A stretch of DNA of 14,629 nucleotides from Pseudonocardia sp. (GCA_030147065.1 JASLAP010000063.1:1-14629); one strand, 5' to 3'. Positions 5,747 to 12,570 are shown, numbered from the stretch's first letter. Numbers and translations: made by a program. Notes: generated by a model not told the origin, from the sequence alone.

Positions 5747-6520
5747 GTGACTCGTGCGACGGATCGGATCAGTCCGTGGTTCCTCCTGCTCGTTGCGGTG
5801 ACCCTCGTCGGGGGTGTGCTGACGGTGCTGGGTACTCCCGCCGCGGTCGAATCGGGGGCGTCGGTGCTGCTCACGGCGGGGGTGGTGCTGCTGGTGCTGG
5901 GCGGGTGGGCGGTCTCGCTGTGCCTGCACGAGTTCGGGCACGCGATGGTCGCGTACCGCTCCGGCGACCGGAGCGTGCGCGAGAAGGGCTACCTGACCCT
6001 CGACATCCGGCGGTACACGGACGTGGGGTTGTCGTTCGTGCTGCCGGTCGTGTTCCTCCTCCTGGGTGGCATCCCGCTGCCGGGCGGCGCCGTCTGGATC
6101 AACCACGGCGCGATCCGGTCACCCGGGGCCCGGTCCCTGGTCTCGTTGGCCGGGCCGCTGACCAACCTGGTGCTGGCCGCCCTGCTGACGGTCTCGGTCG
6201 GGGTGCTGCCGATGCCGATCGGGCTGGCCGTCGGGCTGTCCTGCCTGGCGCTGATCCAGGTGCTGGCGTTCGTGCTGAACATCCTGCCGATCCCCGGGTT
6301 GGACGGCTTCGGGGTGCTGGAGCCGTTCCTGCCGGTCGGGGCGGTGCAGCTGGCGGCGCGGCTGCGGCCGTGGGCGCCGATCGTGCTGTTCCTGCTGATC
6401 ATCGGGGTGCCCGGGGTGGCGGGCGCGTTCTTCGAGGCCGGCGGGGCGCTGTTCGCCGCGGTCGGCGGGTCCTACCAGCTGGCGTCGGTCGGGTACAGCG
6501 AGCTGCTGTTCTGGCGCTGA
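5747..6520 (+). CDS. Site-2-protease-like membrane zinc metallopeptidase (M50 family)
   Basis: The 257-residue hydrophobic protein has at least five likely membrane segments (about 11-29, 39-60, 93-109, 133-155, 157-180, 212-232). The HEFGH motif (61-65) supplies the HExxH zinc site. NILPIPGLDGFGVL (178-191), with D186, corresponds to the second S2P metal motif, and GPLTNL is the conserved segment between them. Both halves of the active site are therefore present. S2P enzymes cut transmembrane helices, often anti-sigma factors or signal proteins; the substrate here is unknown. The GTG at 5747 is supported by the -10-like CACAAT 6 nt upstream. It is divergent from whiB across 152 bp and ends 4 bp from the stop of the convergent NUDIX gene. 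It is not adjacent to whiB2 in M. tuberculosis as I recall that locus. Confidence 0.88.
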   Translation: MTRATDRISPWFLLLVAVTLVGGVLTVLGTPAAVESGASVLLTAGVVLLVLGGWAVSLCLHEFGHAMVAYRSGDRSVREKGYLTLDIRRYTDVGLSFVLPVVFLLLGGIPLPGGAVWINHGAIRSPGARSLVSLAGPLTNLVLAALLTVSVGVLPMPIGLAVGLSCLALIQVLAFVLNILPIPGLDGFGVLEPFLPVGAVQLAARLRPWAPIVLFLLIIGVPGVAGAFFEAGGALFAAVGGSYQLASVGYSELLFWR

Positions 6521-6524
6521 GCCG

Positions 6525-7091
6525 TCAGGACGGTGGCCTTGCGGGCGTCGGGGTGAGGGCGGCGCGGGCGGCGGCGGCGAGGTCGGGGAGGGTGTCGTCG
6601 TCCGACGGGAGGGCGTCCAGCGGCCACCACCGCAGGTCCGCCGACTCCTCGCTGATCCGCTCCACCGCCCCGGCCGGCGCCCGGACCAGGTACTGGACGT
6701 CCAGGTGCCGGGTGGGCACGCCGAGCGAGCAGGTCACCGGGTGCACGTCCAGCAGCACCGGCTGCTCGGAGATGGTCAGCCCGTCGATCCCGGACTCCTC
6801 GGTGGCCTCGCGCAGCGCCGCGTCCCGCAGGCTCGCGTCGCCGGGCTCGCAGTGCCCGCCCAGCTGCACCCAGCGGTGGAACCGGGCGTGCAGGGTGAGC
6901 AGGGCGCGCTCGCCGTCGGCGTCCAGCACGAGGGCCGAGGCGGTCAGGTGACCGGGCACGCAGGACCGGGCGCAGGCGTCGTCCGGGCGGGCGTCCAGGA
7001 AGGCCAGCAGGGCGTGCTGCAGCGCCCGCTGACCGGTCGTCGGGGCCCGCCAGGCCGCCAGCTCCGCGGCCGCGGTGGCCGCGGCTACCAC
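6525..7091 (-). CDS. NUDIX hydrolase overlapping fbiB
   Basis: The 188-residue protein contains a NUDIX-type segment, GGHCEPGDASLRDAALREATEESGI (78-102). NUDIX enzymes hydrolyse nucleoside diphosphates linked to another group, using the REx2EE helix for metal binding. Compared with the strict pattern there is one extra residue before RE and Asp in place of the first Glu; similar GGHCEPGD forms occur in actinobacterial members, so it is probably active. The substrate is unknown. The frame is open further upstream, inside fbiB, but the GTG at 7091 overlaps the last 7 bp of fbiB (GAGTGGTAG), with GGAGG 13 nt upstream, so translational coupling to F420 synthesis is likely. A role clearing a nucleotide by-product of that pathway is only a guess. 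The stop lies 4 bp from that of the convergent peptidase gene. Confidence 0.87.
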   Translation of the reverse strand: MVAAATAAAELAAWRAPTTGQRALQHALLAFLDARPDDACARSCVPGHLTASALVLDADGERALLTLHARFHRWVQLGGHCEPGDASLRDAALREATEESGIDGLTISEQPVLLDVHPVTCSLGVPTRHLDVQYLVRAPAGAVERISEESADLRWWPLDALPSDDDTLPDLAAAARAALTPTPARPPS

Positions 7092-8527
7092 TCGACCAGC
7101 CCCGCCTCCGGGTCGCGCGCCGGGCGCGGCGCGAGCGGCTGCGCCGGCACCCCGACGGCGATCGCGCCGAGCGGCTGCCAGTCCGCGGGCAGGTCGAGCT
7201 CGCGGCGGACCACGTCCGCGGCGAAGATCGTCGACCCGACCCAGCACGACGCCAGCCCCTCGGCGGCCAGCGCGACCAGGAACGACTGCACCGCCGCCCC
7301 GCCGGCCACGGTGAACATCGTGCGTTCGCCGACGCGGCGGGCGTCGTCGGGGTAGGTGTGCATGCCGTCGCCGGTGCGGAAGGCCAGCACCAGCTCCGGG
7401 GCCCGGCGCAGCAGGTCGCCGCGGCGCATCCGGCGCGCCACCTCCTCGGCCGGGCGGCCGTCGGCCTCCAGGTGCTCGCGCCAGCGCACGGCCAGGGCGT
7501 CGAGCAGGGCGGTGCGGCGGTCGCGGTCGCGCACCCAGCCGAACCGGAACGGGGTGCTGTGGTGCGGCGCGGGCGCGGTCAGCGCCACCCCCACCGCCCG
7601 GCGCAGCGCCGCGCCGTCGACCGGCTCGTCGGCGAAGTCGCGGGTGCTGCGGCGCATGAGCACGGCCTCGCGACGGCCGCGGGCCAGCGCCTCGTCGGTG
7701 CCCAGCCAGAACATGTCCTCGTCGAGCGGGCGGACCAGGTCGCGGGCGGTGGACCCGTCGTCGACCGGGGCGGCGCCGCGCACCACCGCCACCGGCAACC
7801 CGCCGAGCTTGCCCTTGACCAGGTCGGCCGCGGCGGCCAGCTCGTCGGCCATGGCGACCTCGGTGACCAGCAGCGGGTTGCCCTGCGGGTCGGTCCGGCC
7901 CTCGTAGCGGTGCAGCACGGTCAGCCCGGCCGAGCCGATCGCCACGTCGGTCTGCCCGACCCGCCAGGACCGGCCCAAGGTGTCGGTGACGACCACCGCG
8001 ACCGCGACGCCGAGCAGCCGCCGCAGGTCGTCGCGCAGCCGGGCCGCGCTGGCGTCGGGGTCGGCGGGCAGCAGCGCCAGCTCATCGGGACGGACGTTGG
8101 AGCCGTCGACGCCGGCCGCGGCCTGCACGATGCCGAGCTTGCCGGCGACGATCAGGGTGCGGCCGCGGCGGGCCAGCACCCGCTCGGTCTCGGCGTCGAC
8201 CAGCTCGCGGCGCAGCGCGTCGCGGGCGTCGAGGTCGGTCGGCGCGGACACCAGCCGGCCCTCCACCTTCGAGAACACCTTGGAGGTGACCACCACGACG
8301 TCGCCGTCGGCGAGCCACGGAGCGGCCTGCGCCAGCGCGCCGGCCAGGTCGTCGCCGGGGCGGAACTCGGGCAGCCCGCGCACCGGCAGCACGGTGATCG
8401 CGTCCGGGGCGGCGTGGTCGCCGTCGGGGCGCGGCTCCCCCGGTTCAGGAAAGCCACGATGCTGCCCTGTGCGGGCCGGAACGTGGCTTTCCTGAACCGG
8501 GCGGGGCGGGGTTCGCGGGTCAGACAC
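7085..8527 (-). CDS. fbiB: Coenzyme F420 biosynthesis protein FbiB (F420-0:gamma-glutamyl ligase plus nitroreductase-fold reductase)
   Basis: FbiB adds the gamma-linked glutamate tail to F420-0 with GTP, and its C-terminal flavin domain reduces dehydro-F420-0. The CofE-type ligase domain spans about 44-270 (LPVRGLPEFRPGDDL, VVTSKVFSKVEGRLV, DGSNVRPDELALLP, VVVTDTLGRSWRVGQTDVAIG), and the nitroreductase-like domain about 288-480 (RRSTRDFADEPVDG, GGAAVQSFLVALAAEGLASCWVGS). This is the actinobacterial fused form. The GTG at 8527 overlaps the end of fbiA by 8 bp and has GGAG 7 nt upstream, so coupled translation is likely. The 480-residue product is about 30 residues longer than M. tuberculosis FbiB: residues 9-30 are encoded by a 63-bp palindrome (8439-8501), open in this frame. 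If the true start is further in, the nearest GTG is at residue 46, without a ribosome site. Confidence 0.93.
   Translation of the reverse strand: MSDPRTPPRPVQESHVPARTGQHRGFPEPGEPRPDGDHAAPDAITVLPVRGLPEFRPGDDLAGALAQAAPWLADGDVVVVTSKVFSKVEGRLVSAPTDLDARDALRRELVDAETERVLARRGRTLIVAGKLGIVQAAAGVDGSNVRPDELALLPADPDASAARLRDDLRRLLGVAVAVVVTDTLGRSWRVGQTDVAIGSAGLTVLHRYEGRTDPQGNPLLVTEVAMADELAAAADLVKGKLGGLPVAVVRGAAPVDDGSTARDLVRPLDEDMFWLGTDEALARGRREAVLMRRSTRDFADEPVDGAALRRAVGVALTAPAPHHSTPFRFGWVRDRDRRTALLDALAVRWREHLEADGRPAEEVARRMRRGDLLRRAPELVLAFRTGDGMHTYPDDARRVGERTMFTVAGGAAVQSFLVALAAEGLASCWVGSTIFAADVVRRELDLPADWQPLGAIAVGVPAQPLAPRPARDPEAGLVEW
8439..8501. repeat. 63-bp palindromic element inside the fbiB 5' coding region
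   Basis: Two perfect 20-bp arms, 8439-8458 (CCCGGTTCAGGAAAGCCACG) and 8482-8501, flank a 23-nt centre. Inside, GCCC (8464-8467) and GGGC (8473-8476) form a second 4-bp stem on the same centre, position 8470, with 5-nt flanks on each side. The whole reads as a 20-bp stem, a 5x5 internal loop, a 4-bp stem and a 5-nt loop. Its length is exactly 21 codons and it has no stop in the fbiB frame. It is less GC-rich than its surroundings, which suggests an inserted miniature palindromic repeat rather than native coding sequence. Confidence 0.85.
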
Positions 8528-9503
8528 CGGCCAGCTCCAAGGCGCGGCGGGCCATCTCGGCGGTCGCCGGGACGTCGGTCATCAGCAGCGGCACCGGCCG
8601 GACCTCGACGCCCGGGACCTCCGCGGCGTCGCCCTCGTGCACCAGCCAGCCGTCCAGCAGCCCGCCGTCGGCCCGGGCGCCGAAGTGCCGCCCGACCGCC
8701 TCGGCGGTGGTGTCCACGCCGATCGCGGTCAGGCAGGCGTCGGCCATCCCGCGCAACGGACGCCCGCCCACGATCGGCGACAGCCCGACCACCTTCGCCG
8801 AGGTCGCGGCCAGCGCCTCGCGCACCCCCGGCACCGCCAGCGTCGAGCCGATGCTGACGACCGGGTTCGACGGCGCGACGAGCACGGCGTCGGCCCCCGC
8901 GATCGCCTCGCGGACGGCGGGCAGCACACCGGCTGCATCCGCGCCGACGGAGACGAAGTCGTGCGGGCGCGGCTCGGCCTTGTGCCGGATCCACCACTCC
9001 TGGAAGTGCACGGCCTTGCGCGCCTTCGGGCCGGTCTCCGGGTCGTCGATGACCACGTGGGTCTCGACGCGGTCGTCGGTGGTGGGCAGCAGCGCCACCC
9101 CCGGCCGCCAGCGGGCGCACAGCGCGGTGGTGACGTCGGACAGGGCGTAGCCGGCCCGCAGCATCCGGGTGCGGACCAGGTGGGTGGCGGTGTCGCGGTC
9201 ACCGAGGCCGAACCAGGAGGGGTCGGCGCCGTAGGCGGCCAACTCGTCGCGCACCGACCAGGTCTCGCCCGCCCGGCCCCACCCGCGCTCGGAGTCGATG
9301 CCACCGCCCAGGGTGTACATGCAGGTGTCCAGGTCGGGGCAGATGCGCAGGCCGTGCAGCCAGATGTCGTCGCCGACGTTGACCACGGCGGTGATCTCGT
9401 GCTCGCTCTCGCCCGGACCGACCGCGGGCAGCCCCAGCGCCGCCTTCACCCCGAGCAGGAACCGGGCTCCACCGACCCCGCCGACCAGCACCGTGACCTT
9501 CAC
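8520..9503 (-). CDS. fbiA: FbiA, phosphoenolpyruvyl/2-phospho-L-lactate transferase of F420 biosynthesis (CofD family)
   Basis: FbiA joins the deazaflavin FO to the three-carbon phosphate moiety of a guanylyl-activated donor, which in actinobacteria yields dehydro-F420-0. The 327-residue product has the CofD signatures: TVLVGGVGGARFLLGVK at the N-terminus (4-20), NVGDDIWLHGLRICPDLDT (42-60), YTLGGGID, and the nucleotide-site segment APSNPVVSIGSTLAVPG (210-226). Length is normal. The GTG at 9503 is chosen because homology begins at once and TAGGCT lies 6 nt upstream, so the mRNA is probably leaderless. fbiB follows with an 8-bp overlap. The gene lies 96 bp downstream of the alkA-like stop. Orientation relative to whiB is opposite to that in M. 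tuberculosis. Confidence 0.95.
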   Translation of the reverse strand: MKVTVLVGGVGGARFLLGVKAALGLPAVGPGESEHEITAVVNVGDDIWLHGLRICPDLDTCMYTLGGGIDSERGWGRAGETWSVRDELAAYGADPSWFGLGDRDTATHLVRTRMLRAGYALSDVTTALCARWRPGVALLPTTDDRVETHVVIDDPETGPKARKAVHFQEWWIRHKAEPRPHDFVSVGADAAGVLPAVREAIAGADAVLVAPSNPVVSIGSTLAVPGVREALAATSAKVVGLSPIVGGRPLRGMADACLTAIGVDTTAEAVGRHFGARADGGLLDGWLVHEGDAAEVPGVEVRPVPLLMTDVPATAEMARRALELAGV

Positions 9504-9509
9504 ACGGCG

Positions 9510-9515
9510 AGCCTA
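9510..9515 (-). promoter_or_regulatory. -10 element of a predicted leaderless fbiA promoter
   Basis: TAGGCT on the minus strand, 6 nt before the GTG at 9503. No -35 box is evident. It would drive fbiA, fbiB and the NUDIX gene. Confidence 0.55.
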
Positions 9516-9562
9516 CGTCGCCGGACCGACGCCCCGACGCGCCTGCCCCGGCCACCCGACGG

Positions 9563-9579
9563 CCCCCCGTGGAGGGGGG
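9563..9579. terminator. C6/G6 hairpin after the alkA-like gene
   Basis: CCCCCC and GGGGGG arms around GTGGA, 20 bp past the alkA-like stop on the minus strand and upstream of the fbiA promoter. It lacks a T-run. Its place between a stop codon and the next promoter suggests a terminator. Confidence 0.45.
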
Positions 9580-9599
9580 GCGCGCGGGGGTGGGGCGGG

Positions 9600-10532
9600 T
9601 CAGAGGGTGCGGTAGTCGCGGGGGGAGAAGCGCGGGCCGAAGCGGGGGCGGCGGAACCCGGACGCCTCGATGTAGCGCACCGCGCGCTGCCGCTGCGGCG
9701 CGTACGGCGCCAGCACCTCCAGCATCCCGGCGTCGTCCAGCGGGCGCCCGAGCAGCGCCCAGCCGACCACGGACGGGATGTGGAAGTCGCCGAAGCTGAC
9801 CGCGTCCGGGTCGCCCCAGGCCCGCTGGGCCACCTCGGCCGCGGTCCACACCCCGATCCCGGGCACCCGCCGCAGCAGCTCCCGGCCGGGCGCCCCGCCC
9901 AGCTCGCAGGCCCGCTCCAGGCGGTGCGCCACGGCCGCGCAGGCCCGGATCGCCCGGCCGCGGGCGTGGTCCACGCCGGCCCGGTGCCATTCCCAGTCCG
10001 GGACGGCGCGCAGTTGGGCGGGCGTCGGCGGGACGCGCATCCCGGCCGGCGCCGGACCCGGGGCCCGGTCGCCGAAGCGGTGGCACAGCTCGCGCCACGA
10101 CCGGCGGGCCTCGGTGCCGGTGACCTTCTGCTCCAGCACCGCGGGCACCAGCACGTCCCACACCCGCCGCGACGCGCCCAGCCGCAGGCCCGGCCGGCGG
10201 CGCAGGGCGTCGGCGACCAGCGGGTGGTGGGCGACGAACTCGTCGGGCCGGTCGTCCGCGCCCAGCAGGGCGGGGACGGCCTCGAGGGCGCAGGCCGCGC
10301 CGGGCCCCCACGCCGTGACGACCACGGTGCCGTCCGCGCGCCGCTGCAGGCGCGTCGTCACCGGCCCGTCGGCCGTGGTCGCCGTCCGCCAGATCGCGGC
10401 GCCGTCGGCGTCGGTCTGCCAGGTGGGGTCGCCCCGGCCGCGGCGCAGCGGGCCGAGGACGCCGGCCAGGTCCAGCCGGAACTCCGGCCGCCACTCGCGC
10501 ACCTGCTCGGTGCTGCGGGCCGGGAGGGACAC
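9600..10532 (-). CDS. DNA-3-methyladenine glycosylase II-like HhH-GPD protein (AlkA-like)
   Basis: Enzymes of this family remove alkylated purines from DNA and start base excision repair. The 310-residue protein has an AlkA-type layout: a beta-rich N-terminal domain, then an HhH-GPD domain. The helix-hairpin-helix core is LLRRVPGIGVWTAAEVAQRAWG (219-240), and the catalytic Asp is D249 in AVSFGDFHIPS. VWDVLVPAVLEQKVTGTEA (124-142) is the usual helix before the substrate pocket. Identity within the AlkA class is likely; substrate range is unknown. The GTG at 10532 has TAGGGT 6 nt upstream, so a leaderless mRNA is predicted. It lies between manC and fbiA on the same strand but appears to be its own unit, with hairpins on both sides. 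No link to F420 chemistry is evident. Confidence 0.88.
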   Translation of the reverse strand: MSLPARSTEQVREWRPEFRLDLAGVLGPLRRGRGDPTWQTDADGAAIWRTATTADGPVTTRLQRRADGTVVVTAWGPGAACALEAVPALLGADDRPDEFVAHHPLVADALRRRPGLRLGASRRVWDVLVPAVLEQKVTGTEARRSWRELCHRFGDRAPGPAPAGMRVPPTPAQLRAVPDWEWHRAGVDHARGRAIRACAAVAHRLERACELGGAPGRELLRRVPGIGVWTAAEVAQRAWGDPDAVSFGDFHIPSVVGWALLGRPLDDAGMLEVLAPYAPQRQRAVRYIEASGFRRPRFGPRFSPRDYRTL

Positions 10533-10538
10533 CCCGCG

Positions 10539-10544
10539 ACCCTA
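10539..10544 (-). promoter_or_regulatory. -10 element of a predicted leaderless alkA-like promoter
   Basis: TAGGGT on the minus strand followed by 6 nt and the GTG at 10532. There is no room for a Shine-Dalgarno sequence in the predicted transcript. Confidence 0.6.
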
Positions 10545-10589
10545 AGCCCTGCCCGGACGGCCCTGCCCCGGCCGCCCTCGCAGCCCGTG

Positions 10590-10667
10590 GCGGGTAGCGC
10601 AGCGCGCGTGGTGCCGTCGCAGCGCGCCGGCACGCTGCGCGAACCCCCCACAGGCTGCGCCACCCGC
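10590..10667. repeat. 78-bp concentric inverted repeat between manC and alkA-like gene
   Basis: Outer arms of 14 bp (10590-10603, GCGGGTAGCGCAGC; 10654-10667) match with one mismatch. Inner perfect arms of 7 bp (CGCAGCG 10618-10624; CGCTGCG 10633-10639) share the same centre, 10628.5. Part of the space between also pairs (GTGG 10608-10611 with CCAC 10648-10651). A long hairpin is therefore possible. It starts 35 bp past the manC stop, so it is a candidate manC terminator, or a repeat element. It fills most of the 169-bp gap. Confidence 0.55.
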
Positions 10668-10701
10668 GAAGCGCTGCGACAGTGCCGGGGCCGAGCGCCG
10701 G

Positions 10702-11775
10702 TCAGACGTCCGGGGAGAAGCGCACCCCGTGCGGCGGCAGCACCACGTCCGGCCAGATCCGCATGCCCTTGCGCAGCTCGCAGTGCGCGCCGACGACCGC
10801 GCGGTCGCCCAGCACGGTGTCGTTGACCAGCGCACCCTCGTCGACCCGCGCGCCCGCGCCGATCACCGAGTGCTCCACCACGGCGCCCTCGCCGATCACC
10901 GCGCCGTCGAACACCATCGCGCCCTCGACCCGGGCCCCGGCCCCGATCCGGGCGCCGCGACCGACCGTGGTGCCGCCGAGTACGAACGCCTCGGGGTGCA
11001 CCTCGGCGCCGTCGAGCAGCAGCATCTCGCCGGTCGGGCCGGGCAGCGCGTCCGACGGGGCCACCCCGCGGACCAGGTCGGCCGAGCCGTGCACCAGGTC
11101 GGCCGGGGTGCCCATGTCGCGCCAGTAGGAGTTGTCGACGTGCCCGGAGACCCGCGACCCGGCGGCCAGCAGCGCCGGGAAGGTCTCCCGCTCGACCGAC
11201 ACCGGTCGGCCCGCCGGGATCGACTCGATCACCGACCGGTTGAACACGTAGCACCCGGCGTTGATCTGGTCGGTCGGCGGGTCGTTGGTCTTCTCCAGGA
11301 ACTCCAGCACCTGCCCGCTCGGGTCGGTCGGCACGCAGCCGTAGGCCCGCGGGTCGAGCACCTTGACCAGGTGCAGGGTGACGTCGGCGGCGGTCGCGCG
11401 ATGGGTCTGCACCAGCGCGCCCAGGTCGGTCCCGCACAGCACGTCGCCGTTGAACACCAGCACGTTCTCGGCGGTGAGGTGCTCGGCCACGTTGCGGATG
11501 CCGCCGCCGGTGCCCATCGGCTGGTGCTCGACGACGTACTCGATCTCCATACCGAGCTTGGAGCCGTCGCCGAAGTACTCGGAGAACGTCTCGGCCAGGT
11601 AGGAGGTGCCCAGCACCACCCGCCGGACGCCGGCCGAGCGGATCCGGGACAGCAGGTGCGCCAGGAACGGCACCCCGGCCGTGGGCAGCATCGGCTTGGG
11701 GGCGGACAGGGTCAGCGGCCGCAGCCGGGTCCCCTTCCCGCCCACCAGCACCACGGCCTCGACGTCGTCCAGCAC
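10702..11775 (-). CDS. manC: Mannose-1-phosphate guanylyltransferase (GDP-mannose pyrophosphorylase)
   Basis: This enzyme makes GDP-mannose from mannose-1-phosphate and GTP, the last step after ManA and PmmA. The 357-residue protein has an N-terminal nucleotidyltransferase domain with VGGKGTRLRPLTLSAPKPML (11-30), FNGDVL with metal-site D111, and FLEKTNDP (159-166). Its C-terminal part is a left-handed beta-helix of hexapeptide repeats (about 258-340: VGRGARIGAGARVEG, VIGEGAVVEHSVIGAG). Length fits Rv3264c (called manB in M. tuberculosis). Glucose-1-phosphate nucleotidyltransferases look similar, so the sugar is assigned from context and overall likeness. The frame is open far upstream, but GGAGGAG lies 5 nt before the GTG at 11775 and homology begins there. 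It follows the wbbL-position gene by 23 bp, so they form an operon. Confidence 0.92.
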   Translation of the reverse strand: MLDDVEAVVLVGGKGTRLRPLTLSAPKPMLPTAGVPFLAHLLSRIRSAGVRRVVLGTSYLAETFSEYFGDGSKLGMEIEYVVEHQPMGTGGGIRNVAEHLTAENVLVFNGDVLCGTDLGALVQTHRATAADVTLHLVKVLDPRAYGCVPTDPSGQVLEFLEKTNDPPTDQINAGCYVFNRSVIESIPAGRPVSVERETFPALLAAGSRVSGHVDNSYWRDMGTPADLVHGSADLVRGVAPSDALPGPTGEMLLLDGAEVHPEAFVLGGTTVGRGARIGAGARVEGAMVFDGAVIGEGAVVEHSVIGAGARVDEGALVNDTVLGDRAVVGAHCELRKGMRIWPDVVLPPHGVRFSPDV

Positions 11776-11798
11776 GCGATCTCCTCCAGCTCGAGTGG

Positions 11799-12557
11799 TC
11801 AGCGGGGCCCGCGCGCGGCGAGCGCCACCAGCGCCCGCACGGGCGCGGGACTGCGGTCCTGCACGAAACGGCGCAACGCGGCGCCGTCCGTTTCCAGCAT
11901 GCCGGGCCCGTCCACCCGGCCGACGGTCACCTCTGCCGCGGGCACGTGGCGGACCAGCCACCCGGCCCGGCCGAGCCGGTCGCCCAGGTCGACGTCGTCC
12001 AAGGGACCCGGGTAGCGGGGGTCGAACCCGTCGACGGAGTCCAGCGCGGCGCGGCGCAGCAGCAGGCAGGTCGCCGGCAGCCAGCCGACGGTCCCGGCCG
12101 GCGGCGGCGTGGCCGGGCGGCGGCGCAGCAGGTCGCGCACGCCCGGCACGGCGCCGCCACCGGGCACCTGCCGGCCGGTCCCGTCGCACAGCTTCGGGCC
12201 GAGCGCTCCGGCCCGCGGGTGCGCCGCCCCCACCGCCAGCAGGACGTCCAGGGCGCCGGGCCCGAGGCGCACCCCGGGATCGGCCACGACGACCCAGCCG
12301 ACCGAGCGGTCCAGCCCGGCCACCGCCCGGTTCACCGCGGGGCCGCGCCCGAGGTGCTCGCCGAGGCGCACCAGCTCGATGTCGGCGGTGCAGCGGTCGG
12401 CGGCGGCGCTGTCGGCGACGACGACCCGCACCGGGCGCGCGGTGGCCGCCCGGGCCGTGGCCGCCAGCTCCGCCACCGCGTCCACCGGGGTCGACGCGGA
12501 CGCCACCGTGACGACGGCGACGCCGTCGCCGTAGCTCGTGATGGGGTCACGCCGCAC
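11799..12557 (-). CDS. GT2-like glycosyltransferase in the wbbL position (divergent rhamnosyltransferase-like)
   Basis: The 252-residue protein lies directly upstream of manC, where M. tuberculosis has wbbL1, the rhamnosyltransferase making the linker between peptidoglycan and arabinogalactan. Similarity to WbbL is visible in AVNRAVAGL (74-82), PRAGALGPKL (114-123), VGWLPATCLLLRRAALDSVDGFDPRY (157-182) and DDVDLGDRLGRAGWL (187-201). It is shorter than the roughly 300-residue WbbL1 and key spots differ: the metal-binding stretch reads ADPGV (92-96) where WbbL has NPDV, the nucleotide loop is ADSAAADR rather than an ADNGSTDG form, and the HH-rich segment after the ED/DD motif is missing. Orthology by position is likely; the same reaction is not assured. 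The GTG at 12557 has TAGGGT 7 nt upstream. It is co-transcribed with manC. Confidence 0.8.
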   Translation of the reverse strand: MRRDPITSYGDGVAVVTVASASTPVDAVAELAATARAATARPVRVVVADSAAADRCTADIELVRLGEHLGRGPAVNRAVAGLDRSVGWVVVADPGVRLGPGALDVLLAVGAAHPRAGALGPKLCDGTGRQVPGGGAVPGVRDLLRRRPATPPPAGTVGWLPATCLLLRRAALDSVDGFDPRYPGPLDDVDLGDRLGRAGWLVRHVPAAEVTVGRVDGPGMLETDGAALRRFVQDRSPAPVRALVALAARGPR

Positions 12558-12564
12558 TGCAGGG

Positions 12565-12570
12565 ACCCTA
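12565..12570 (-). promoter_or_regulatory. -10 element of a predicted leaderless wbbL-like/manC promoter
   Basis: TAGGGT, 7 nt before the GTG at 12557. It lies within CGCCCTAGGGT, an 11-mer also present at the promoter of the other glycosyltransferase (14531-14541). Confidence 0.6.

Noticed and set aside
7092..7247. N-terminal extension of the NUDIX frame into fbiB
   Set aside because: The extra codons read as a shadow of fbiB; the GTG at 7091 gives a normal-size protein.
5050..8501. The 61-bp and 63-bp hairpins as a pair of terminal inverted repeats bounding a mobile element
   Set aside because: The arm sequences of the two hairpins are different, no transposase lies between them, and I see no target-site duplication.
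8637..10826. A 729-codon open frame on the plus strand, antisense to fbiA and the alkA-like gene
   Set aside because: Low-complexity composition with no motif; it mirrors real genes whose catalytic motifs are intact on the other strand.
11776..12189. N-terminal extension of manC by 138 codons
   Set aside because: It overlaps the wbbL-like gene on the same strand in another frame and is Arg/Ala/Gly-rich. A GGAGGAG site fixes the manC start at 11775.
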